Below, in pieces: positions 1 through 10,994 of a DNA stretch of 64,000 bases. The DNA comes from Diploptera punctata (Eukaryota > Arthropoda > Insecta > Blattodea > Blaberidae): the NCBI GenBank assembly GCA_030220185.1, contig JASPKZ010001234.1:371001-435000 (forward strand), written 5' to 3'. How positions within the stretch are numbered: position 1 is the stretch's first letter; every line of letters starts with the position of its first letter. The notes under the pieces are model-generated. The model ran no database searches. It saw nothing but the letters and a program-made list of their open reading frames with translations, and had not been told where the DNA came from. Made by a program: the position numbers and the translations under genes.

Positions 1-403
1 CTGTCCCCTCATGATAGAGAATGCTCTAGTGGCCTTAATTTTTGTTTCGTCGACATCAATCTTGGCATATAGTAATTAATTAAAAAGTAAAGTTGAGTTC
101 ATTAACCAGCAATATCAGACCACTAGGTTAGGATTTTACCAGAAACGAAAATTAAAAATAGATCTAGCGGTACAATGTTCCATGTTTCGGAGAGAAACTC
201 AGTATATGCTATTAAAATGAACCAAGAAGGGATTCTATGAAACATCAGGGATATTAAAGTGTGGGTTTGGAGTTTATCTGTAACCTGAAATTAAAAACAG
301 TCCCAATATTTGCTTACTTCGCAATGTATCGATTATATAATACAATTTAATGCATCCAATATATCCTATAGGCCTAAGACATATTAGTTTATTTTATTCA
401 ATA
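1..403. other. Unassigned AT-rich DNA with a Helitron-like scrap
   Basis: No coding frame is supported here. Positions about 125-310 (+) resemble the body of the Helitron-like family seen at 36.06-36.45 kb: an acgaaaattaaaaat block, a tctagcg block, an aaactc block and a cctgaaat block occur in the same order. The match is diverged, so the assignment is weak. Confidence 0.4.
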
Positions 404-625
404 CTAGTTAATACCCGGCGTGCGCTGCTACGCCTAAATAAATGAAAATTAATGTGGTTTTATGTTTAGTTCAATAAGTAAAAGGAAAAAATTATATCGT
501 AATTATTTTTAGATACCCCGTGCTGTTTATCCGGCGTTGTCAGGGAATCTACTCATCCCGATCTTCTTGGCATAAATGAGCTGAAAGAAGAGTACTAGTA
601 TAATTCATGGTAACTTTCCGTTGAG
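404..625 (-). mobile_element. Helitron-like 3' end, minus strand
   Basis: Read on the minus strand, this ends in CTAG (404-407) followed by a T outside the element. A short hairpin, GGCGT/ACGCC at 417-434, lies nine bases inside the end. A terminal CTRR preceded by a hairpin, inserted between A and T, is the classical Helitron 3' end. The body matches copies at 1756-2345 and 31.3-32.4 kb. No Rep/helicase frame is present, so the copy is non-autonomous or truncated. Confidence 0.65.
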
Positions 626-637
626 GTGTTAATTCAC

Positions 638-1036
638 AGTAATATAATGTACGATTAAAAACTATAAAATAGTTACCTTGTAGGTCCGTCTCCTCAACTT
701 AAGTTGTTTTAAAACTCTGTAGGCCTTTCGGGACTAGTCCCATCATTAGCAGAATGTATTGGGTCCGTACTTGTTTACCCTTATTGAAGCACTGACTTGG
801 TTGTGAGTATTTTGTATACAGGATTATGTGGACTGGGTGTGTTTTCATTAAGAATCAGGTTGTTGTCGATTTCTCTTAGGATTGCGATTTCCTCCAGTAT
901 ATTTATCCTCGTTGGAATGTTTTCTCTATGTAATATTGTGAGGGTGTTATCGATGTTATGCATATGGTGGCCAGCCTGAATTACATGTTTTGCGTAACTT
1001 GATTTTCCTCCATTATAAACAAAATCTCTGAAATGG
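638..1036 (-). pseudogene. Penelope-like element 3' end, minus-strand arm (GIY-YIG C-terminus)
   Basis: The minus strand encodes the C-terminal part of a protein: HFRDFVYNGG, then AKHVIQAGHH, then NIDNTLTILHRE, then NILEEIAILREID and a stop. This order (a basic RF.EHFRDF block, a K.....GH block, and an L.ILH...LE..I block) matches the GIY-YIG endonuclease C-terminus of Penelope-like retroelements. It is followed by about 115 bases of non-coding 3' sequence. The copy is 5'-truncated at about 1036, where it meets a plus-strand copy head to head. The family assignment rests on motif order recalled from PLE proteins. It could be checked by a profile search against GIY-YIG and PLE reverse transcriptases. 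Confidence 0.6.
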
Positions 1037-1227
1037 GAAAACTAACAGAAACTTCAACATTCGATTCAAAGAACATTTCAGAGATTTTATTTATCCATCC
1101 ATCCGTCCATGGTAATTCTGACCGAAGGCAGGTCCTTCACTGCAATCATAGCATTTTCATGCTATGGTTGCAGCTTTACTAGGGAATTGTAGATGTGGTA
1201 GCTTCCCGTTGCTTTCCACAACGGTGA

Positions 1228-1259
<32 letters not shown>

Positions 1260-1755
1260 AATAATGATAAGCATGATGATGATGGCCATATGATTTCGAG
1301 GACCGTTTGGGCCTTAAAGTTTTCCTGACATTTTTCTTACAGGTGAGGAAAAAACCCGATAAAAACCTTATTTATTTACAATGGAGGAAAATCAAGTAAT
1401 GCAAAACATATAATTCAGGCTGGACACCATATGCATAACATCGATAACACCCTCGCAATATTACATAGAGAAAACATTCCAACGGGGATAAATATACGAG
1501 GAAACCGCAATCCTAAGAGACATAGACAACATTCTGATTCTTAATGAAAAGACACCCAGTCCACACAATCCTCTATACAAAATACTCACAACCAAGTCAG
1601 TGCTTCAACTAGGGTCAACAAGTACGGACCTAATGCATTCTGCTGATGATGGGACTAGTCGGGAAAGGCCTACAGAGTTTTAAAACAACTTAACTTGAGA
1701 CGGACCTACAAGGTAACTATTTTATAGTTTTTATTCGTACATTATATTACTGTGA
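1037..1755 (+). pseudogene. Penelope-like element 3' end, plus-strand arm, split by a SINE
   Basis: This is the inverted partner of the arm at 638-1036. The plus strand encodes NFNIRFKEHFRDFI at about 1050-1090, is interrupted by a minus-strand SINE (1092-1371), and resumes with NGGKSSNAKHIIQAGHH at about 1378. A frameshift follows at about 1495. The 3' non-coding part, to about 1750, matches the other arm base for base over long stretches, ending in cattatattactgtgaa. The two arms make an inverted repeat with arms of about 375 bp. Head-to-head 5'-truncated copies are typical of PLE insertions. The copy is dead: it is truncated, split and frameshifted. Confidence 0.6.
1092..1371 (-). mobile_element. 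SINE family S1, 5'-truncated, minus strand
   Basis: The body matches the twelve S1 copies in the window: the end (...ttactatggatgg), the ctatgattgcagtgaagg block, the variable (ATC)n tract and the ggtgaggtttttatcggg block. The tRNA-like head is missing. The flanks share ttattta, which looks like a target-site duplication inside the PLE arm. 5' truncation with a duplication fits target-primed reverse transcription. Confidence 0.8.
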
Positions 1756-2345
1756 ACTGAAAGACGAAAATTAATGTACTTCTTATCATTGGTTGAATAA
1801 GTAAAATGAAAAATAATTATAAACGTATATCGTAATTATTTTTAAGATTCCCCGTCCTGATTGCCCGGTGTTGCCTGGAAATCTATTTATCTCGATCGTC
1901 TTGGCATAAATGAGCTAAAAGACAAAATTCGTTATTGTAAGTTATCCGTAAAAGAATACCCGCCATGTGCTGCTATGCTTGCACAGGAATCTACATAGGC
2001 CTACTTGCTCGATCTTCTTGGCATCAATGAAAAACAAAAATGGTTATTGCGAGTTATCCGTGAGAGATAAACATATTCTATCGCGATAATTTTTGTAGAG
2101 CTTTTTGAGATATTCAATTCTGTGTACATTAATTTTGTGTATTTGTTATGGTTTAGGCAACGTAAGCCATTTAAGCGTCGAAAGAGCTACTTTTTTTTCA
2201 CGTTTTCCACTACAAAGATCGAATTTTAAGGGTGCAAGAGTTGAGTATCACAGCTCTCTTATAGCCTCTGCTCATTCCGGGAATCTCCTGCACATTTTGC
2301 AAAAAGCCCCATCACAATCAGATCAACGGTATGGCCGCGCATAAT
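1756..2345 (-). mobile_element. Helitron-like body fragment, minus strand
   Basis: The reverse complement matches 31.39-31.96 kb in order, including ggctttttgcaaaatgt, tgtagtg.aaaacgtg, gtgcctaaaccataaca and ttgatgccaagaagat. It lacks the CTAG end: the copy starts abruptly at 1756 next to the PLE arm. A plus-strand open frame at 2105-2344 is antisense to this element and has no independent support. Confidence 0.6.
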
Positions 2346-3483
2346 GTACAAAGAAACAACAAAAAAAAAACAAACAAACAAGCATTCATTTTTATATATT
2401 AGATTTTAATAAAGTATAGACAGATTATAGTGTAGAAATTATTTAAATATATCTCAAATCTTGTAACAATATTAAAAAATAATAACTTAAGTTATTGATA
2501 AATCTATTTTATCTGCGGTCCGACATGTGCAAGTAAGTTAGCGTAAGAAATTGAATGTCTTCAATTAAACATTTAAAAAAATAAATATATTCCGTAATCC
2601 AATGAAATTGGTCAATAACTTCGATTTACTGAGGATTTCGCTTAGTTTCTATTATTAAGGTCTAATAATGCCAAATACGTAAGCAGTTGATAACAAAATC
2701 TCTTCTTGGTAAATATTAAAAACTGTATTTTATTCTGCGAGGAAATTTTTCTCTTATTTATAAAGTCCTTCTCTCGGGTATTCTCTTGCCAACAAACCAT
2801 TAATTACAGTCTAAGTTAAAAAAAGGAATGCAAATAAAAGGCGTTATGTAGGAAGATCCAGTTGTGCAGGGACTTTAATGTAAAGAGCAGTTAAAATAAA
2901 CAACTTCGTTATGTATAACTTGCAATCTATTGTGTTTTTTCATCCTAGTTTCTTTCTTTTTTAAATGTCTCTAAATTTTTATGGCCTTCTATGTTGTCCT
3001 AGCTCTTTAGAAAGTGTATTTGTTTGTGTGTGGGGGTATTATGGTTTTAAATGAATATTTTACTTCACCGCAGGAAGAAAAAAGGAACTTTACTTAATTG
3101 CTATTACTTTAGAATATAAATAAGTAGATTAGTTTTTTTTTCAAGTTAAAATAGAAATAATATTACTGGTTTTATTTAAAAAAATCATTTTTATTGGTAA
3201 GTGAAAATTAGTCCCTATCCAATTTTCCTCTTAATACCATTTGCCAAGTGCGCCACCTTTTGGCACATGGATCTCCCTCTCGGGAGTTACCTAACCAGAT
3301 TTTCATTGCGTTCTTTTCCGTTCTGAGCTCAGCAAGTGATATGTAGTTAGCACATCGCCTAAAAGAGACATTTGAAGGGGACTAAGAATGGGAAAAACCG
3401 ATTACAGTTTGCTAAGGGGCTCCCACTTAATATTTCGGTACAAGCCCGAATATCTGTAGACATGGGATCCACGGCTTCAGGCC
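2346..3483. other. No recognisable feature
   Basis: AT-rich unique-looking sequence. I see no coding frame, tRNA, or match to the repeat families found elsewhere in the window. Confidence 0.6.
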
Positions 3484-4195
3484 GCCTCTTCTTCTTCTTC
3501 TTCTTCTTCTTCTTCTTCTTCTTCTTCTTCTTCATCTTCCTTTCCAGGATTAGGTCAATGCGACCTGTTCCGGTCTCAAGTTCATAGCTTCCTTGGCCGT
3601 CCCAAATATATTGTTCCATGCGGTTTGTAGGTGTTGATTGTTTTGGGTAATCTTGTATTGTCCATTCTGTCTAAATGTTCTTCCATCGGTATTTGTGATC
3701 TTCTAGTTTATCGAGTATTGAAACTATGTCCAGTTCATTACTTATTGATTCATTATGTAACATTTCCATGCGTGTACATCCTTTTACGGATCTTAAAAAT
3801 GTCATTTCAGTGCAAGATATCTTGTGTAAGATATATTTTTTTTGTAAGTACCCAATTTTCAGATCTATGTAAAAGAACAGAAACAGCCATCATTTTATAA
3901 AACCTGAACTGAATTTATCTTCGAGTCTTTCGGGTTCTTATGTTGCCGCACATCATTTGATATCGGTTTAATTTATTATGTATATCCCAATCGTAGCTAT
4001 ATGTTATATCTGAACTAAGATAGTTAAAGTGTGCTAACTGTTCTATTATTTCATTATTGATCACTATTTTTGCTCTGACTGGCAGTTTGTCCTGAAAAGC
4101 CATAATTTTAGTTTTTGAAGTTGAGACTTTAAGATTATAATAGAGTCGTAATTTATTCAACGTGTAAATGGCTCTTTGTAAATCATCCTCTGACT
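3484..4195 (-). pseudogene. LINE family B 3' fragment with (GAA)n tail, minus strand
   Basis: On the minus strand a frame near 4160-3915 carries LKVSTSKTKIMAF and then HFNYL, followed by NKLNRYQMMCGNI. This block lies just after the reverse transcriptase palm in the LINE copies at 29.3-30.1 and 46.8-47.4 kb. Sequence continues, decayed, to 3535, and ends in a (GAA)n tail (as CTT on the plus strand, 3484-3534). The poly-Lys frame over the tail is an artefact. The fragment is 5'-truncated and non-functional. Confidence 0.6.
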
Positions 4196-4262
4196 TATGC
4201 CGGGTTTAAACCCGCGACCCTCGGGACTAGAGCCAAGAAACTTAACCTGGGTCCACCAAGTT
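4196..4262 (-). mobile_element. SINE family S2, tRNA-like head only
   Basis: The reverse complement contains a Pol III B-box-like run (GGGTTTAAACCCG) and the TCCCGAGGGTCGCGGG head block shared with S2 copies at 5.5, 19.5 and 38.5 kb. Only the head is present. Confidence 0.5.
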
Positions 4263-4759
4263 CGATTAATACCTTATGTGCATTTCAACTAAAGTTCAGT
4301 GAATTTATTTCAATTTGTATTTTATTTATTAAAATATTAGTATTAATATTATATTAATTAAAGCAATCAAATTCTTTCGTTTGACAAATCAAGAACTTAT
4401 TCGATCATCCAGCTCATGTGTCAGTTACAGAAGGAAGATATTATGCAAGTGGTACAGAAGGGGCGTTTGGTCAGCGTATCGTGCATGCCAACCGTTATAA
4501 CTGGTTTTAAAACTTCAGTCCGGTGCTTTTTGTACTTGTCAAAATTATTCACAATGCTTGATTCATAGGCCTATATTAGCCGCAATTTCACTAGAACATA
4601 TCTTCCCACCATGGGGTCTCGAAACAGCGGGCATCTCGTATATCTGCACTAAGAATTATCCCTTAGACAACTCGGGCACGATCCAGAACTATAAGTCATT
4701 ACTAGGCTTAGATACAAATGTAATATAGGCCTATATATATATATATATATATATATAAT
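4263..4759. other. No gene; ends in a (TA)n run
   Basis: AT-rich sequence without a coding frame. A (TA)n microsatellite at about 4731-4757 lies directly 5' of the next SINE. Confidence 0.6.
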
Positions 4760-5066
4760 GTCCACCGCTGTGGTCTTGAGGTAGCGTGCTGCCTTGTCAC
4801 GCAGCGGACCCGGGTTCGATCCCCGGTCGGGGCAGTTTTTCTGGGTGAGGTTTTTATTGGGTTTTTCATCACCTGTAAGACAAATGTCAGGAAAACTTTA
4901 AGGCCCAAACGGTCCCCGAAATCATATGGCCATCATCATCATTATCATCCTTCGCCGGTGTGGAAAGCAACGGGAAGCTACCACACCAACAATTCCCTAG
5001 TAAAGCTGCAAGCATAGCATGAAAATTGCAGTGAAGGACCTGCCTTCGAGCAGAATTACTATGGAT
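4760..5066 (+). mobile_element. SINE family S1, near full length
   Basis: It starts with the tRNA-like head (GTCCACCGCTGTGGTCT, then B box GGTTCGATCCCC), followed by the ggtgaggttttta and cacctgtaagacaaatgtc blocks, a short (ATC)n tract, ggtgtggaaagcaacggg, and the end actatggat. A small deletion removes part of the tgctatgat motif. It is preceded by (TA)n. Confidence 0.85.
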
Positions 5067-5067
5067 A

Positions 5068-5507
5068 TATATTATACGGATGCGAAAGATGGACTCTTGC
5101 TTTAAGGGAGGAAAGGAGATTACGAGTATTTGAGAATAAAGTTTTTAGGAAAATTTTTTACCAAAGAGAGATGAACAGACCGGTAATTGACAAAACTACA
5201 TAACAGTGAACTACGTGGTCTTTATAGGAATCCGAGTATAATAAGAAAAGTTAAGTCTCGTAGACGGCGATGGGTAGGACATGTGGCACGAATGGGAATG
5301 AAAGAGGAGCGTGGAAGCTTTTTGTAGGAAAACCGAAGGGAAAACGCCCAGTTGGTAAACCAAGAATGAGGTGGGAGAATAACAAACTATGATTTGAGGG
5401 AAGTAGATTATACAGGGAATGATTGGAAAATATTAGCTCACGATAGGGGTGTATGGAGAGCTTATGTCCGCGCGGCTATGAACCTACGGGTTCGATAGTG
5501 CCAGTGA
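5068..5507 (+). pseudogene. RTE-type LINE (family A) 3' end, degraded
   Basis: Decayed frames encode the C-terminal tail shared by family A: GCE.WTL, RRLRVFENKV, SRRRRWVGHVARMG, KLFVGKPKGKRPVG, RMRWENN and REVDYTGNDW, ending near a stop after NLRVR. Several frameshifts are visible. The same tail occurs at 17.0-17.5, 23.2-23.6 and 56.5-56.9 kb, so this is a 5'-truncated RTE-like copy. It has no catalytic domain. Confidence 0.7.
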
Positions 5508-5542
5508 GTTATATATGTATGTATGTATGTATGGCCTATATA

Positions 5543-5755
5543 TATATTTGCCTCTGGTCCCAAGGATCGAGGTTCAAACCTGGTCGGGGTCGATCGATTC
5601 CCTTAGGATGGAAAAATCAAAGAACAAGCCCTCCGGGTAGGATTTAATGCTGTGAGTCCCGAGTTTGAAGATTTTTAGGCTCGTGAAATATCCGCAAGCC
5701 TAAATAAAAGGGGTTCTAAACAAAATTTACCGACTTCATCAATATTGGGCTATGC
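5543..5755 (+). mobile_element. SINE family S2, 3'-truncated
   Basis: It carries the head portion (tgcctctggtcccaagg, B box GGTTCAAACC), the cctccgggtaggattt block and the cgcaagcctaaataaa block. It stops at about 5755, next to the Tc1 transposon. The usual S2 3' half is not found beyond the transposon, so a simple insertion into S2 is not shown. Confidence 0.65.
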
Positions 5756-5757
5756 TA

Positions 5758-7399
5758 TTGTAAATGTCAATTTGTTATTCATACACTTGATTTTGTAATT
5801 GAAATAGCACAATTTTAATTCTCAGAATATTGCAATTATATTTTGCCATTAACTAAACATTTTTAGGTACACTTCTTTACATAATATATACAAATCAACA
5901 AATTCTATAAACATTTAACGTATAATATATTTAAAAACTTTAAAAGTTGTAAATTTTATAGTCACTTTTCTATTCATACAGTCAGAATGGGGAAAAATAT
6001 ACAAAAATGAAGAAAAAAAAAACTGTCCTTAATACTTTGTAGAGTAACCTTTAGCTTTAATAACAGCTTGACATCTACGCTGCATGGATCTAACAAGCCT
6101 ATCACATATCCCAGGACTGATTTTGCACCATTCTTCAGTAACTACCTTCTTCAATTCTTCTTTGGAAGAAGGATTTCTGCTGTGGACCCTAGGTTTCAAA
6201 AAACGCCCATAAATGTTCTATAGGGTTTAAGTCAGCAGATTGAGGAGGGGTTTTCAATTGATTTGGCACGTTCCATATCAACCAAGTCTTATTTAAGTCC
6301 GCCGTATGTTTGGGGTCGTTATCTTGTTGGAACATGTACGTACGTAGCATATGCAATTTTGCTGCACTTTAACATTCTTACGAAGAATGTCGTTATACAC
6401 ATATTTGTCCATAACATTGTCAATGAACTGTATATTGCCAACCCTTTTTGCCGACATACACCCCCACAACATTATAGACCCACCCCATGTTTTACTGTAG
6501 GCGTTGTATTGGTCACATCATTATCCGCATTGGCTTTTCTCAGACTCTATGAACGCCATCTGAAACGAACAGGTTGATTTTAGTCTCATCAGACCAGAGA
6601 ACATTATTCCAAAATGCCTGCCCCTTATTTACATGTTCTTTAGTCTTACAACACGGTTCTTCTTACTTACATACGGCCTTTTTCTAGCCATTCTTCCATG
6701 ATAGCCATTTCTGCTTAACACCTTCCGAACTGTCTCAGTACATACCTTTTTACCAGTAGAAACTTCTAGGGTAGACCGCAATTTTGGAGCACTAATTCTG
6801 GGGTTGAATTTCACTTGTCTCACAATGGTTATCTCTTCCTTTTCACTTAACTTCTTTTATTTAGGTTTTCTCGGAACATTCTATACTGAACCTTTTTTCT
6901 TGAATTTATTTAGTACATACTGTACTGTTGCATGACATTTGCCTATCAGTCGCCCTATTTTTCTCAAAGAATATCCCTTAAGTGCTAGATTTACAATTGC
7001 ATCCTTGAGATCAGAACTCAGTTCTTTACATTTACCCATTTTGGAGGCGACTGACTGCCAGTTTACACAACCAGCACAGTAGGCAGATGTAAACAAACGC
7101 ACAACTTAGAGTATTCATGTAGCATTAATGTTTAAGCAAGTTAGACAAGCAAATACACTGCAGTGCTTTTTTTTTAATGTATGAATAGCAAATTGGCTTG
7201 TATTTGGGTGTAATAAAGATCATTTATTTTGATAAAATTATGTTTATTTTATAATTAAGTTTTGAACAACACATTTAGATATAACTTAATGTTTCCTTCA
7301 AACCACAATAAATATTTTTTCTTTACTTTTAAAAACTTTCTGAAAATTGGGTTTTTATTAATAAAAATGCCTGTGTGTAAATACCAAATTGACATACTG
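5758..7399 (-). mobile_element. Tc1-type DNA transposon, complete but decayed
   Basis: The element is 1,642 bp with TA on both sides (5756-5757 and 7400-7401). The right end, read inward, starts CAGTATGTCAATTTGG. The left end reads TTGTAAATGTCAATTTG, and the match continues for about 60 diverged bases. CAGT ends with a TA target are typical of Tc1/mariner. The interior encodes one transposase remnant on the minus strand. It is immobile by itself. Confidence 0.85.
6029..7039 (-). pseudogene. Tc1-family transposase, frameshifted
   Basis: The reading starts at MGKCKELSSDLKD (minus strand, 7039), the usual Tc1 start, followed by a helix-turn-helix region (ALKGYSLRKIGRLIGK). After a frameshift near 6880 come ISAPKLRSTLEVSTGKK and RKVLSRNGYHGR. 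The DDE parts follow: LWSDETKINLF, then QQDNDPKHTA, then PQSADLNPIEHLW, which fit a DD34E catalytic triad. The last residues end at a TAA at 6029-6031. The span of about 337 codons equals the family's normal length. The catalytic residues are still readable, but at least two frame breaks make it inactive. The long plus-strand frame at 6263-6577 is its antisense shadow. Confidence 0.85.
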
Positions 7400-7401
7400 T
7401 A

Positions 7402-9842
7402 TATATAGGCCTATTTATATTATTTATTTATTTATTGACATGTTTGGTATTGATGCGAATACTTCGCATTTAATACCTACATTTCAAATAATCTAATTGC
7501 ATATTCCATCAAAATAATTAAATTATATCTTAGTAAAATCGTGAGTTATTTTTTTAAACTAACGATTAATCAAATTCCATTAACAGTGTACATAGGCAAG
7601 CTATTGTTTTTTTTTATCTGGGGAGGGAAAAAATTCAATCTCTGGTTCACTACTTTAGAAACAAAATTTAAATTATCATGAAGTAACCAGTATTACGGAA
7701 TTACCAAATTTATCTTTTTTTTAGAACCATGTTTGTGTATTATTTCCAGATTTTGTAAACCAAACGTATGGAAACTTTGATATATTGGTAAATCGGAATA
7801 TGATGGTATAAAAATTGTAACAATTTTCATCTACCCCAATAGAATGATTGATCGTGAGTTTCTTTTTTAACTATTGAAAATTGTTTATCTGAAACTCCTC
7901 CATAATCCAGCCGCATTTCTTTGGTTTGACTTACACTCTGTATATTTTTACGTTCATTGGGAATATTATATGTTCAGCATAATCCAATGATACAAAAAAA
8001 AAAAAAAAAGGAAGAATTTACTGGCTCAGCGCATAATTTTGTTTTGTTTTTTTTACTTATTTTATTTGTTCGTGAAAGAGAATTCCAATTGGTTGAAGTC
8101 ATTGTGGGGGAAACAGGAGAAAAATTGAAGAAAGTAAGATGGAAACTGGTGGATGAGTTAAGATTTACAGACAGTCACGTATAGGTGACCCCTTACCGCC
8201 TCTTCCCAGACCATAACTCACCGTCTCTTGGGAATAAAAACTGGACCATGACAGATTCCGACTAACCAAAGTCGCCATGATACTCTGTTCTTCTTAAGAA
8301 TTGAGTTTAGTGATTGAGTGCAGATCTTCTCAGTTTTGTTTGTTTACCTGGCCCATTGCTTTGTTCTGTAGAATTAAGATATATCTTCTTGCCTATATAC
8401 AGTTTTGATATACGTTGTATATTTCTTCACTAGCAAAGTCATGACTCATGTTTCATTTAAATGGAGGAGGGAGAGCGGAAGTTATTGTGAAAATCTGACT
8501 ATAAATTTAAATTTAATAACTGTTTAGAACAAAAATAAAACATTCCTGTTTCCAGTTCAGAGTATTGTGTTGGCTTTGTAATATATGAAGTTGTATATAC
8601 TCGAAATAAGAACATAAATAATAATGCTCTACAATTTCGTATATATTAAATATTATTTTATTGCCAAGATGCCTAAATCTACATATTTCGTAGCCTAAAA
8701 ATCTCAAGTCAACTAAATTTTATTAACTGAGAGTAGAAATTTGCTTTTGTTGCTTAAAATTTACTTTGATACGTTTGAACACTTTCAGCCACATCACGTT
8801 TAGGATTTTTTGTTTACATTACTACAAAGATATTAATGAATTTTTGCGATTCTGGCAGCTAAAGAGATATTCTAGAAGAGGGGACAATGTTGTCTCATAT
8901 ATATAGTTACGGCGGATGTGGAGGAGCAGTACCAGTTCTTCAGACGTAGTAAAATGTTGTATTGAATTAATAGAAGTGGGGATAACCATTAACACTTGTA
9001 CCAGATACAGTCACTAATTAACTGGATATCGAGCGCTCTCATTTTTGTGTTAAAAATAGATTTGCACAAAATCGGTCGTGATACGCAAAAACTAGTAACA
9101 GTCCCGTTATCGGCGTATTTGACTTGACTTATTTGCATTAAAATATATCATGTCGCAAAATCTTCGCAGGCCTGTGTTATTATTGTTCCTAATTACACTG
9201 GTCAACATGATTTTTGTCTCATGAGTACCAATAGTTGTACTTAATGCAGTCTTTTGTCGTGTTTTCGAATATGTATTCGGAATTTCTCCATCACCCACAG
9301 TTTTTTTTTATTTCAATTTCAATTAATGGATTTAAATAATTATTTTTAATAAACGATTTTTCGTCCATTTGTCCATTGTAAAATAAAACGGGGAACACTT
9401 TAATAAGGAGATTTCAGCTATGGAAAAGAGATATCAAGGCAAATTGAATCCTAATATGCTGGCCGATTATTGTAGGACCATCAAGAGGGATGCTTCACAT
9501 GCGAAATATAGCAGAACATCGTCATTTATTACTTTCTAGGTGAGTCCGAATGTTTGAATATCGTGTATTTACGAATATTTAAGTGTTTAAATTATAAATT
9601 CCTGTCTCTCGGAAACCATGCATGATGGAGAAAAACTGATACAATATTTGAATTCAGGAGAAAAAATACTATTAGAATCACATATTTTTCTTCCTGAGAC
9701 AAAAAAAGAGTTTATTTTTTGTTGGTCAGTGTTATAGTTGACATATGTCATTACTGTTACTAATCAGGTTGAATTCATATTCAACTGAAGGAAATATGTT
9801 GAATTAGTGAAAGCTGCCTGTCGATTTTGAGCAATTCATTCT

Positions 9843-9845
<3 letters not shown>
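7402..9845. other. No recognisable gene or repeat
   Basis: About 2.4 kb of AT-rich sequence. There is a poly-A run at about 7993-8008 and a short open frame at 7957-8184 of no recognisable family. I see no splice-consistent gene structure. Confidence 0.55.

Positions 9846-9895
<50 letters not shown>
9846..9895. repeat. (TA)n microsatellite
   Basis: Uninterrupted TA dinucleotides of about 50 bases. Confidence 0.95.
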
Positions 9896-9899
<4 letters not shown>

Positions 9900-10340
9900 T
9901 AAGCATTCATTGATGTTTTCATTTGACATTATCAGAATATCTGTGGTCTTCCATTTCCTCTACTATCCTCAGGGTCCATTGGAATTATATTTTGGTCGTT
10001 GGTGCTCACACTCGTATAGATAGGCGTCACCCCCACGAGTGACGCTGCAGACATTCACATTTAACCTGTCAGCTAAATATGAACCCATATCGACCACAAA
10101 AAAACATGCTTAAATTTACTTTAGTTTCTGTATTGTTGTCCATTATTCTCCATTAATAAGGTGCAGAAAACGTTTTGAGTTTCTCTTTTGATTGTCACCA
10201 ATTTCATTTAGATACGATTATCCAAAGCGACGTAGTAGTAGTTTAAAGTATGATACTACATTTGTGGACAAGTTGTATATTGTTTGGATTTCAATTATTG
10301 CTTTCTAAGAATAAATACGAGTATATAGAAAATCAAAGCT
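9896..10340. other. No recognisable feature
   Basis: Non-coding in all frames. No match to other repeats in the window. Confidence 0.55.
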
Positions 10341-10350
10341 ACCTCTCTCT

Positions 10351-10387
<37 letters not shown>

Positions 10388-10400
10388 CTCTCTCTCTCTG
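10341..10400. repeat. (CT)n microsatellite
   Basis: A CT-rich dinucleotide tract with a few interruptions. It creates a spurious Ser/Leu-rich frame at 10250-10435. Confidence 0.9.
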
Positions 10401-10994
10401 TTTCTCTCCCCTCTTGCATATACATACGACTTTGATATTAATAAACTGCTATAAAGAGAGCAAAAAAAAAAAAATGTGTGACTTAGAATCGATTAATGAT
10501 GATGATGAATGCCAATCAAACACTCTAACCATAAGACCATAGAACTGTAGACAAAATTATTCTTGCCCTAGCCTATATTTCTATGCGCCTTTATTATCCA
10601 CGGTGTATGGGGTCAAAATCAAATGTACGATTTATAGCATAGTTCAAAAGTTGTAAGTGGATAAGATTGGAATTTGATTATTTTTTTGTTGTTGAGGGAA
10701 TTTGGAAAGAAAAAAGTAAAATTGCCTTGTCACAAGGTTTACTGGTGTGGCGCAACATTAATTTGCGCAGGTAACGGGTTTTGTAATTGGAGTTGATCTG
10801 TTAGTGGAGTCACCACAGCACTTTTTAAAGTTTGCTAATCGCACTCCCAGTGGACTCTATAATTTATTCTCCAGCACAATCCTGCGACTCAGATAAATAA
10901 AGCATTCTGACTGTATTCAGATACTCACACCCTACACCCTAACTCAAGATGCACTCACTTATTTAAAAAAGTTAACCTTACGAAAATGTATATC
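10401..10994. other. No recognisable gene
   Basis: AT-rich; poly-A at about 10461-10473. Nothing else is supported. Confidence 0.55.

Noticed and set aside
2105..2344. 79-codon frame with a hydrophobic start that resembles a signal peptide
   Set aside because: Lies antisense in a Helitron-like copy whose homologue at 31.4-31.6 kb is non-coding.
3359..3619. Poly-Lys frame
   Set aside because: Translation of the (GAA)n LINE tail.
6263..6577. 104-codon plus-strand frame
   Set aside because: Antisense of the Tc1 transposase remnant.
10505..10555. Possible minus-strand tRNA-like head (TGGTCTTATGGTTAGAG)
   Set aside because: No B box at the right distance and no second copy; too weak.
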